Below are positions 57,465 through 64,000 of a stretch of 64,000 nt of DNA, piece after piece. The DNA is from Streptomyces sp. TLI_171 (GTDB lineage: Bacteria > Actinomycetota > Actinomycetes > Streptomycetales > Streptomycetaceae): positions 5,793,001 through 5,857,000 of the forward strand of contig NZ_RAPS01000001.1 in NCBI RefSeq assembly GCF_003610255.1. Direction: 5' to 3'. Position 1 is the first letter of the stretch. Each line of letters opens with the position of its first letter. The notes beneath the pieces are model-generated. The model was not told the origin of the DNA, did not search any database, and was given only the letters and a program-made list of their open reading frames with translations. Made by a program: the position numbers and the translations under genes.

Positions 57465-58406
57465 ATGGCCCTCAGCTCCACCGCCCGGCTGCCCGCCGCC
57501 AAGTCCGCCGGGCCGGCCGGCCGCACCCGTCGCCGGCTCGCCCCGTACGGCTTCCTCGCCCCGTTCTTCGTGCTGTTCGCCGCGTTCGGCCTGTTCCCCC
57601 TGCTTTACACCGCGTACGTGTCGCTGCACCGGGTCGAACTGCAGACCTCCGAACAGATGGACTGGCTCGGGCTGCAGAACTACACCAGGCTGCTCGACGA
57701 CCCGTTCTTCTGGAACGCGCTGCGCAACACCTTCACCATCGGCGTGCTCTCCACCGTCCCGCAGCTGCTGATCGCCCTGGGCCTGGCCCACCTGCTCAAC
57801 TACCGGCTGCGCGGCCGCACCTTCTTCCGGGTCGCGATGCTGATGCCGTACGCCACCTCGGTCGCCGCCGCCACCCTGGTGTTCGCGCAACTCTTCGGCC
57901 GCGACTACGGGTTGATCAACTGGACGCTGAGCAGCCTGCGCATCCACCCGGTCGACTGGCAGGCCAGCACCTGGGCCTCGCAGTTCGGCGTCTCCGCCAT
58001 CGTCACCTGGCGCTGGACCGGCTACAACGCGCTGATCTACCTGGCCGGCATGCAGTCCATCCCGGGCGAGCTGTACGAGTCCGCGGCCGTCGACGGCGCC
58101 TCCCGCTGGCAGCAGTTCCGGCACGTCACCATTCCGGGGCTGCGCCCCACCATCGTCTTCACCGTGGTCGTCTCCACCATCGGCGCCACCCAGCTGTTCG
58201 GCGAACCCCTGCTGTACGAGGGCAACTCCGGTGGCGGCATCTCGCACCAGTACCAGACCCTCGGCCTGTACCTGTACGAGCAGGGCTGGACGTTCTTCCA
58301 CCTCGGCCGGGCCGCCGCCGTGGCCTGGGTGATGTTCCTGCTGATCGTCGTACTCGCCCTGCTCAACGCGGCGATCGCCGCCCGCCGCAACCGCACGGAC
58401 CGGTGA
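57465..58406 (+). CDS. ABC sugar transporter permease (MalF/CebF-like)
   Basis: A 313-aa inner-membrane permease with about six membrane segments. The EAA loop that docks the ATPase is GELYESAAVDGASRWQQFRH. AAGGA lies 8 bases before ATG 57465. It pairs with the next permease. No ATPase gene is present nearby; in streptomycetes the shared MsiK ATPase serves such transporters. Confidence 0.94.
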   Translation: MALSSTARLPAAKSAGPAGRTRRRLAPYGFLAPFFVLFAAFGLFPLLYTAYVSLHRVELQTSEQMDWLGLQNYTRLLDDPFFWNALRNTFTIGVLSTVPQLLIALGLAHLLNYRLRGRTFFRVAMLMPYATSVAAATLVFAQLFGRDYGLINWTLSSLRIHPVDWQASTWASQFGVSAIVTWRWTGYNALIYLAGMQSIPGELYESAAVDGASRWQQFRHVTIPGLRPTIVFTVVVSTIGATQLFGEPLLYEGNSGGGISHQYQTLGLYLYEQGWTFFHLGRAAAVAWVMFLLIVVLALLNAAIAARRNRTDR

Positions 58407-58410
58407 CCCG

Positions 58411-59289
58411 ATGACCCACGTTCTCGACAAGCCCCTGGCCGCGGCCCGCAGTTCGGTCCGCAAGGCGCGCTCCCCGCTGCACGGCGGTCCGCTCGCCTAC
58501 GCCGTGCTGATCGGCGCCACCCTGCTCGCGGTGTTCCCGTTCTATTGGACGCTGGTCGCCGCCAGCCGCTCCAACTCCGAACTCAGCGCCGCCACCCCGG
58601 CGCTGACCCCCGGGCCGAACCTGTTCCACAACCTCGGCGAGGCGCTCGACCAGGCCGCCATCGGCACCGCGCTGATCAACTCGCTGATCGTGTCCAGCGT
58701 GGTCACCGCGGGCGTGGTGCTCTCCTCCACGCTCGCCGGATTCGCCTTCGCCAAGCTGCAGTTCAGGGGCCGGCGGGCGCTGCTCGCGCTCACCGTCGGC
58801 ACCATGATGATCCCGCCGCAGCTCGGCGTGATCCCGCTGTTCATGGTGATCGTCAAGCTCGACCTGCAGAACAAGCTGCCCTCGGTGATCCTGCCCTCGC
58901 TGGTCTCCGCGTTCGGCGTGTTCTTCATGCGCCAGTACCTGGTGCAGGCGCTGCCCGACGAACTCGTCGAGGCCGGCCGGGTGGACGGCGCCTCGCTGCT
59001 GCGGATCTTCCGCTCCATCGTGCTGCCCGTCGCCCGCCCCGGCATGGCCGTGCTCGGCATGCTCACCTTCATGGCGACCTGGAACGACTTCTTCTGGCCG
59101 ATCGTCGCCCTCAGCTCCCAGAACCCCACCGTCCAGGTCGCGTTGAAGTCGCTCGGGCAGGGCTACGTGCCCGACCAGTCCGTGGTGATGGCCGGCACGC
59201 TGCTCGGCACCCTGCCCGTCCTGGTGGTGTTCGCGCTGCTCGGGCGACAGATCGTCGGCGGCATCATGCAGGGCGCCGTCAAGGGCTGA
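58411..59289 (+). CDS. ABC sugar transporter permease (MalG/CebG-like)
   Basis: A 292-aa second permease with about six membrane segments. The EAA loop is DELVEAGRVDGASLLRIFRS and the end is LGRQIVGGIMQGAVKG, typical of MalG types. It starts 4 bases after the first permease stop, so the two are translated together. Confidence 0.94.
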   Translation: MTHVLDKPLAAARSSVRKARSPLHGGPLAYAVLIGATLLAVFPFYWTLVAASRSNSELSAATPALTPGPNLFHNLGEALDQAAIGTALINSLIVSSVVTAGVVLSSTLAGFAFAKLQFRGRRALLALTVGTMMIPPQLGVIPLFMVIVKLDLQNKLPSVILPSLVSAFGVFFMRQYLVQALPDELVEAGRVDGASLLRIFRSIVLPVARPGMAVLGMLTFMATWNDFFWPIVALSSQNPTVQVALKSLGQGYVPDQSVVMAGTLLGTLPVLVVFALLGRQIVGGIMQGAVKG

Positions 59290-59412
59290 CCGGGCCCCGG
59301 CGCCGCCCGCCGGCCACCGCTCGTGGGCGGCCGTACCCGCTGCCCCGCCGCCACGGGCCGACCTCCGAGGCCACGGCCGACCAACCCTCAACTCCGCTAT
59401 CCGGAAGGCGAC

Positions 59413-60846
59413 ATGACCGTCGACACGCTACCCCAGGCCGCCCCCGCCGTGCCCGCCCGCTTCCCGGCCGGCTTCCTCTGGGGCGCCGCCACCGCCGCCT
59501 ACCAGATCGAGGGCGCCGCAGCCGAGGACGGCCGCACCCCCTCCATCTGGGACACCTTCAGCCGCCGGCCCGGGGCCGTCCGCAACGGCGACACCGGCGA
59601 CATCGCCGCCGACCACTACCACCGCTACCGCGACGACGTCGCGCTGATGACCGAACTCGGCCTCGGCGCCTACCGGTTCTCGCTCTCCTGGCCGCGCGTG
59701 CAGCCCGGCGGCCGCGGCCCCGCCAACCGGGCCGGACTCGACTTCTACGACCGCCTGGTGGACGAGCTCCTCGGCGCCGGCATCACCCCCGTCGCCACCC
59801 TCTACCACTGGGACCTGCCGCAGGAGCTCGAGGACGAGGGCGGCTGGACCAACCGCGACACCGCGTACCGGTTCGCCGAGTACGCGACCATCGCCGCCCA
59901 GCGCCTCGGCGACCGCGTCCCGACCTGGACCACCCTCAACGAGCCCTGGTGCAGCGCCTTCCTCGGCTACGGCAACGGCGTCCACGCCCCCGGCCGCACC
60001 GACCACCGGGCCGCCCTCACCGCCCACCACCACCTGCTGCTCGCCCACGGCCTCGGCACCGCCGCGCTGCGCACCGAGCTCCCGGACACCGCCCAGGTCT
60101 CGCTGACCCTCAACCTGGCCGCCGTCCGACCGCTCAGCACCGACCCCGCCGACCTGGACGCCGCCCGCCGGATCGACGGCCTGGCCAACCGGATCTTCCT
60201 CGACCCGGTGTTCCACGGCCGCTACCCGCAGGACGTGCTCGCCGACACCGCCGACGTCACCGACTGGTCCTTCGTCCACGACGGCGACCTGGCCGAGATC
60301 TCCCGCCCGATCGACTCCCTGGGCATCAACTACTACACCCCGACCGTGGTCGCCGCCGAGCAGACCGACGGCGACCCGGACGGCCCCCGCGGGGACGGCC
60401 ACCAGGGCGACAGCCCCTGGCCCGCCGACCACGGCATCCGCTTCCTGCCCGCCGCCGGCACCCGCACCGCGATGGGCTGGCCGGTCGACGCCGACGGCCT
60501 GTACGAACTCCTCACCCGCCTGCGCGACGACCTCCCCGGCGTCCCGCTGCTGGTCACCGAGAACGGCGCCGCCTACGAGGACTACACCGACCCCAGCGGC
60601 GCCGTCCACGACCCCGAGCGGATCGACTACCTGCACGGCCACCTCGGCGCCGTCCACCGCGCCATCGCCGACGGGGCCCCCGTCCAGGGCTACTTCCTGT
60701 GGTCCCTGCTCGACAACTACGAGTGGGCCTACGGCTACAGCAAGCGGTTCGGCATCATCCACGTCGACTTCGCCAGCCAGCGCCGCACCCTCAAGGACAG
60801 CGCCCACTGGTACGCCCGCGTCATCCGGGAGGGCCGGCTGCCGTAG
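59413..60846 (+). CDS. GH1 beta-glucosidase
   Basis: A 477-aa cytoplasmic enzyme. It starts FPAGFLWGAATAAYQIEGAA after a short lead. The acid/base Glu177 is in TLNEP and the nucleophile Glu383 in TENG; the end SLLDNYEWAYGYSKRFGIIH is characteristic. GGAAGG is upstream of ATG 59413. It would cleave imported beta-gluco-oligosaccharides to glucose, completing the pathway that starts with GH81. The 123-base gap after the permease shows no operator, so it is probably read from the operon. Confidence 0.95.
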   Translation: MTVDTLPQAAPAVPARFPAGFLWGAATAAYQIEGAAAEDGRTPSIWDTFSRRPGAVRNGDTGDIAADHYHRYRDDVALMTELGLGAYRFSLSWPRVQPGGRGPANRAGLDFYDRLVDELLGAGITPVATLYHWDLPQELEDEGGWTNRDTAYRFAEYATIAAQRLGDRVPTWTTLNEPWCSAFLGYGNGVHAPGRTDHRAALTAHHHLLLAHGLGTAALRTELPDTAQVSLTLNLAAVRPLSTDPADLDAARRIDGLANRIFLDPVFHGRYPQDVLADTADVTDWSFVHDGDLAEISRPIDSLGINYYTPTVVAAEQTDGDPDGPRGDGHQGDSPWPADHGIRFLPAAGTRTAMGWPVDADGLYELLTRLRDDLPGVPLLVTENGAAYEDYTDPSGAVHDPERIDYLHGHLGAVHRAIADGAPVQGYFLWSLLDNYEWAYGYSKRFGIIHVDFASQRRTLKDSAHWYARVIREGRLP

Positions 60847-60864
60847 CGGCGCCTCCCCCCGGCC

Positions 60865-60920
60865 GCTGAAGCCGTCCGTCCGGGTCCGGTCCTCGTCCGG
60901 CCCCGACGGACGGCTTCAGC
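60865..60920. terminator. Bidirectional terminator after the glucan operon
   Basis: A perfect 16-bp stem (60865-60880 with 60905-60920) around a 24-base loop. The distal arm includes the stop codon of the convergent cupin gene. Confidence 0.75.
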
Positions 60921-61389
60921 GCCAGGCCGGCCCGCCGTCCAGGTGCACGTCGAACCGCTCGTGCTGCCCGTCCATGGCCGACCAGTCGGCCTCGCCGCGG
61001 GCGATCCGCCCCAACCGCCGGAAGTACCCGAAGCGTTCGACGCCCGGGGTGAGCACCGCCAGGAACGATGCCGGGCCCGCCGCCGACGCCCCGAACGCGT
61101 GCACCGCGCCCGGCGGCACCACCACCAGCCCGCCGACCGGGACGGGCACCAGGTGGCCGTCCAGCAGGAACTCCATGGTTCCCGCCAGGACGTGGAACAG
61201 CTCGGTGGACCGGCGGTGGTGGTGCGGACGCGTCCCGTCCGCGCCGGCGGGCAGCCGCAGCGTGTTCGCACCGAACAGCCCGGCCGTGCGCAGTGAGTCC
61301 TCCAGGAGCCGGAACTCGCCACCACCGGGCAACCCGACAGCCTCGACCTGCTCGGGCCGGACGACCAGGGGAACCGTGAATGCAGTCAT
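60916..61389 (-). CDS. Cupin domain protein
   Basis: A 157-aa single-cupin protein. Motif 1 is RPHHHRRSTELFHVLAGTME (His and Glu ligands) and motif 2 is VPPGAVHAFGA (His). It probably binds a metal; relatives are quercetinase- or isomerase-like. It diverges from a LysR gene with about 120 bases between, a classical regulator-target arrangement. Confidence 0.9.
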   Translation of the reverse strand: MTAFTVPLVVRPEQVEAVGLPGGGEFRLLEDSLRTAGLFGANTLRLPAGADGTRPHHHRRSTELFHVLAGTMEFLLDGHLVPVPVGGLVVVPPGAVHAFGASAAGPASFLAVLTPGVERFGYFRRLGRIARGEADWSAMDGQHERFDVHLDGGPAWR

Positions 61390-61508
61390 GGCCCCAGTCC
61401 ACCGCGGGAACAGCCGCTGTCCAAGCGGCAGTTCACGAAGGGTGGGATCACCCGGAGTGAACGGACGAGGGGCCCGGCCGGGGCGGCCGAGCGGGAGCGG
61501 GGGCGGGC

Positions 61509-62447
61509 GTGGAACTGCGGCAACTGGAGTACCTGGTGGCCATCGTCGAGGAGGGCGGCTTCGGGCGCGCGGCCGAACGGCTGCACGTGGTGCCTTCCGC
61601 CGTGAGCCAGCAGATCGGCCGGCTCGAAAGGGAGTTGGGCTCCAGCCTGTTCGACCGCAGCACCCGGCGGGTACGGCTGACCGCCGCCGGGGAACGCCTG
61701 CTCCCGCACGCAGAGGCAGTGCTTGCGGCGGCCCGGGACCTGACGCACCGGGCGGCCCTGCTGGCGGACGACACCGCGCGGACGATCCGGCTCGGCAGCA
61801 GCCGGGCCTTCGCCTCCCGGGTGCACCTGGCCCTGGACCGCCTCGCGGAGGCCGCACCGCACTGGCGGACGACGGTCCGACAGGACGCCCGAGCCCTCCG
61901 CATCGCGGCCCTGCGCAGCGGGGAGCTGGACGCCGCGCTGGTTCGCGGCGTCGGACCCGCGGAGGCCAGGGCGGCCGGGTTGCACGCCGTGCCGGTGTGG
62001 ACGGACCCGCTGGTGGTGGCACTGCCGGCCCGCCACCCGCTTGCCGCGCGTCCGCACCTCGGCCCGGCCGACCTGGCAGGCCTTCCGCTGCGACTCGCCC
62101 CGCACCGGCACAACCCCGGCTTCCACCAGCTGGTGCGCCGGACCTTTGCCGCCGCCGGCCTCGAACCCGCGTTCGGCCCCGCGTTCACCACCTTGCAGGA
62201 GAGCCTGGCGGCCGTCGCCGCCGCCCAGGAGCCGCCGTCCTGGACGCTGTTCGACCCGATCGGCCCGCCGCCGCCCCACAGCGCGCGGATCGTCCTCCGT
62301 CCCTGGCGCGGGCCGGGCTCCACGACCGTTCTGCTCACGCCGGGGACCGGTGAGCCCCCGGGGCCGGGTCTCGCCGCGCTGACGGCGGCGCTCCGGGACA
62401 GCGTCGGGACGCCGGTGATCGCCGACAAGACGGCCGGCCTGCACTGA
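61509..62447 (+). CDS. LysR family regulator
   Basis: A 312-aa protein with the LysR winged helix MELRQLEYLVAIVEEGGFGR, AERLHVVPSAVSQQIGRLER, DRSTRRVRLTAAGERLLPHA. The rest is the two-lobed effector domain. The GTG start at 61509 follows a GGAGCGGGGG stretch. It likely controls the divergent cupin gene; I did not resolve a clear T-N11-A box in the very GC-rich gap. Confidence 0.92.
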   Translation: MELRQLEYLVAIVEEGGFGRAAERLHVVPSAVSQQIGRLERELGSSLFDRSTRRVRLTAAGERLLPHAEAVLAAARDLTHRAALLADDTARTIRLGSSRAFASRVHLALDRLAEAAPHWRTTVRQDARALRIAALRSGELDAALVRGVGPAEARAAGLHAVPVWTDPLVVALPARHPLAARPHLGPADLAGLPLRLAPHRHNPGFHQLVRRTFAAAGLEPAFGPAFTTLQESLAAVAAAQEPPSWTLFDPIGPPPPHSARIVLRPWRGPGSTTVLLTPGTGEPPGPGLAALTAALRDSVGTPVIADKTAGLH

Positions 62448-62486
62448 TGCTGACGGGCCGTCACTGAGGGCGGCGTCTGACGGTTG

Positions 62487-62570
62487 CTTGCTCGCCCAGA
62501 TTCTTGCTCAGGTGAGCAGAGAGGGCTATCTTCTTGCTCGGGCGAGCAAGAGCTGGCTCGGGCGAGCAGA
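62487..62570. promoter_or_regulatory. Array of palindromic operators before a TetR gene
   Basis: Three copies of one palindrome: CTTGCTCAGGTGAGCAGA (62503-62520), CTTGCTCGGGCGAGCAAG (62533-62550, perfect arms of 8) and CTGGCTCGGGCGAGCAGA (62553-62570). A further half site CTTGCTCG is at 62487-62494. Starts are 30 and 20 bp apart, so they sit close to the same face of the helix. The last copy ends 12 bases before the TetR start, implying strong autoregulation. Confidence 0.75.
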
Positions 62571-62582
62571 GAGGGGTGCTCG

Positions 62583-63212
62583 GTGGGGCGCACGTTCACC
62601 GAATCGGCGCGACGGCAGCAGATCGTGGCGGCCGCCATCGAGGTGATCGCGGAGGCGGGGTACGCCAAGGCGTCGTTCGCGCGGATCGCCAAGCAGGCCG
62701 GCCTGAGCAGTACCGGGATGATCTCCTACCACTTCAAGGGCAAGGACGACCTGCTGCGCGAGGTGGTGGCGGAGGTGCTGCGGGTCGCCGAGGCGTACAT
62801 GCTGCCGAGGATCGACGCGGCACTGGGTCCGCGCGGGCGGATGCGGGCCTTCATCGAGTCCAACATCGAACTGGTGGCCGCGCATCCGCGGGAGCTGGCG
62901 GCGCTGGTGGAGATCCTCGGCAGTCAGGCGGACGACGCGGAGGGGCAGTTCGCCGCGAGTCGGCGGGCCGTCATGGACTTCCAGGAGCAGTTGGTCCGCA
63001 AGGCGCAGGAGGACGGCGAGTACGGCCCGTTCGACGCCCGGGTGCTGGTGACGGCGGTCCGCGGGGCGATCGACGCGGTGCTGGTGCGGGTGCTGCGCGA
63101 GCCGGAACTCGACGTGGCCACCAGCGCACGGGAGTTGGCGGATCTCTTCGACCGGGCGGTCCGTCCGGCGGAGGTCTGCATGGAAGCGCATCGGATTCTG
63201 GGGGAAGAGTGA
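62583..63212 (+). CDS. TetR family regulator
   Basis: A 209-aa protein starting MGRTFTESARRQQIVAAAIE. The DNA-binding domain continues AGYAKASFARIAKQAGLSST, MISYHFKGKDDLLREVV. GAGGGG lies 7-8 bases before GTG 62583; a longer frame to 62484 would run through the operator repeats and is rejected. Its stop overlaps the start of the next gene (TGATG), so a membrane protein is co-expressed and probably the regulated function. Confidence 0.92.
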   Translation: MGRTFTESARRQQIVAAAIEVIAEAGYAKASFARIAKQAGLSSTGMISYHFKGKDDLLREVVAEVLRVAEAYMLPRIDAALGPRGRMRAFIESNIELVAAHPRELAALVEILGSQADDAEGQFAASRRAVMDFQEQLVRKAQEDGEYGPFDARVLVTAVRGAIDAVLVRVLREPELDVATSARELADLFDRAVRPAEVCMEAHRILGEE

Positions 63213-64000
63213 TGAGCGAACAGCAGGTGCGGGCGGAAGCGGTCGGGGCAGCGGGGGCCGGGGCCGGGGCGACGGCCGAGTCGGCCGGAGCGGTGGGGGA
63301 GGCGGTGGCGGCCCGGGCGGAGCTGCCGCGCGGCGCGGACGGGCGGGTGGACTGGGCGGCGTACGCGGGCGACGGGGCGACGCCGAAGGAGCGGGCGGCG
63401 CGCGGGAAGCGGCAGTTGCTGCGGTCGCTGCTGTTCGAGCTGGGCGTGCCGTTGGCCGCCTATTACGTGTTGCTGGGCCTGGGCGCCGGGCAGTGGGCGG
63501 CGATCACGCTGAGCGGCCTGGCCGCCCTGCCGTGGCTGCTGTACGGCCTGGCCAGGAACCGGCGGTTGGACCCGATGCCGGTGTTCGCGCTGGTGCTGAT
63601 CGCGGTGGGTGCGCTGCTCTCGGTTGTCACCGGCAGCCCGCGGGTGCTGCTGGTGCGTGACAGCTGGGTGTTCGGCGTGATCGGCCTGTGGGTGCTGGGC
63701 AGCCTGCTGACCCGCCGTCCGTTCATGCTCGGGGCGGGCCGCTCGGTGGTGGCCGCGAAGATCGGCCCGGTCGGCGCGGACGCCTGGGCCGGCCAGTGGC
63801 AGTACGACGCGGTCTTCCGCCGTCACCTGCGCCTGCTGACCGTGGTGTGGGGCTGCGGCTTCGCGCTGGACGCCCTGGTGCGGGTGGCGTTCGCGCTGAC
63901 GCTGCCGATCGGCGCGGTCCCGCTGGTGAACACCCTGCAGTGGCTGGCGGTGCTGGGCGGCCTGTTCGGCTTCCACTTCTGGTACATCAGGCGCCACGGC
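63212..64000 (+). CDS. VC0807-like membrane protein, cut by window end
   Basis: 263 codons are visible with no stop. Residues 1-70 are Ala/Gly/Glu-rich and cytoplasmic. From about residue 75 come several membrane segments: FELGVPLAAYYVLLGLGAGQ, ALPWLLYGLARNRRLDPMPV, FALVLIAVGALLSVVTGSPR, VFGVIGLWVLGSLLTRRPFM and two more. This order fits the VC0807 family seen next to TetR genes in actinobacteria. Function is unknown; an efflux or sensor role is guessed from the regulator. Confidence 0.8.
   Translation, partial: MSEQQVRAEAVGAAGAGAGATAESAGAVGEAVAARAELPRGADGRVDWAAYAGDGATPKERAARGKRQLLRSLLFELGVPLAAYYVLLGLGAGQWAAITLSGLAALPWLLYGLARNRRLDPMPVFALVLIAVGALLSVVTGSPRVLLVRDSWVFGVIGLWVLGSLLTRRPFMLGAGRSVVAAKIGPVGADAWAGQWQYDAVFRRHLRLLTVVWGCGFALDALVRVAFALTLPIGAVPLVNTLQWLAVLGGLFGFHFWYIRRHG

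Noticed and set aside
62484..62582. An N-terminal extension of the TetR protein by 33 residues
   Set aside because: The extension is encoded by the operator palindromes themselves; GTG 62583 has a proper ribosome site and starts at the domain edge.

Overview
The window is about 64 kb of very GC-rich DNA with GTG/TTG starts, AGGAGG-type ribosome sites and strong third-position G/C. It reads as the chromosome of a streptomycete (Streptomyces or Kitasatospora; the genus cannot be settled from this alone). The rRNA spacer has no tRNA genes. The gene order tpr-HAD-(lipoprotein)-small ORF-tlyA-nadK-recN-pyrG-NUDIX-ald-parA-scpA-scpB-rluB-tyrA-cmk-der is the conserved actinobacterial core order, also known from the Mycobacterium tuberculosis Rv1691-Rv1713 stretch.

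Layout. 1-4790: the 3' two thirds of 16S, complete 23S and 5S, and a strong terminator. 4990-9350: a large protein with an RGG/DRPQGG-repeat N-terminus and TPR-like C-terminus, a DUF1015 protein and a TPR protein. 9400-18730: HAD phosphatase, lipoprotein plus a decayed partial copy, SCP2 protein, histone-H1-like tail protein, a 51-aa ORF, tlyA, nadK, a divergent MocR/YczE pair and recN. 18900-24740: a GT4 glycosyltransferase, a GH15 hydrolase, pyrG and a NUDIX hydrolase. GT4 and pyrG each lack one G after a CCG and are frameshifted, most likely by sequence error. 24890-33250: a STAND-type ATPase with an 18-bp minisatellite, ald, a ParA-type ATPase with a coupled ribbon-helix-helix-like protein, scpA, scpB and rluB. 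33460-43790: a TrmB/LuxR-type regulator behind twin operators, DUF952, two DUF4139 proteins, tyrA, cmk, der and two streptomycete hypotheticals. 44000-45700: rpfA behind a CRP-like box and a structured leader, then a second small Rpf protein.

45700-64000 is more accessory: DUF4865/TetR, a metallo-beta-lactamase-fold protein that has lost metal ligands, an AlkB-like protein, a thioesterase, DUF1684, then a sugar locus. The locus holds a LacI regulator, a class A beta-lactamase, a secreted GH81 endo-beta-1,3-glucanase, a CUT1 ABC transporter (binding protein and two permeases, no ATPase) and a GH1 beta-glucosidase. Three copies of the palindrome TGAGAGCGCTCTCA (one with a mismatch) lie before the LacI gene, the GH81 gene and the transporter operon. 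They suggest one regulon that digests beta-1,3-glucan outside the cell, imports the oligosaccharides and splits them inside. The window ends with a cupin/LysR pair and a TetR gene, behind three spaced operator palindromes, coupled to a VC0807-type membrane protein that runs off the end.

The most useful signals are regulatory (paired or arrayed palindromes before their own regulator genes), the repeat-rich disordered proteins, the ParA-RHH-ScpAB cassette and the two identical-type frameshifts. No insertion sequence, CRISPR array, tRNA gene or prophage was seen.
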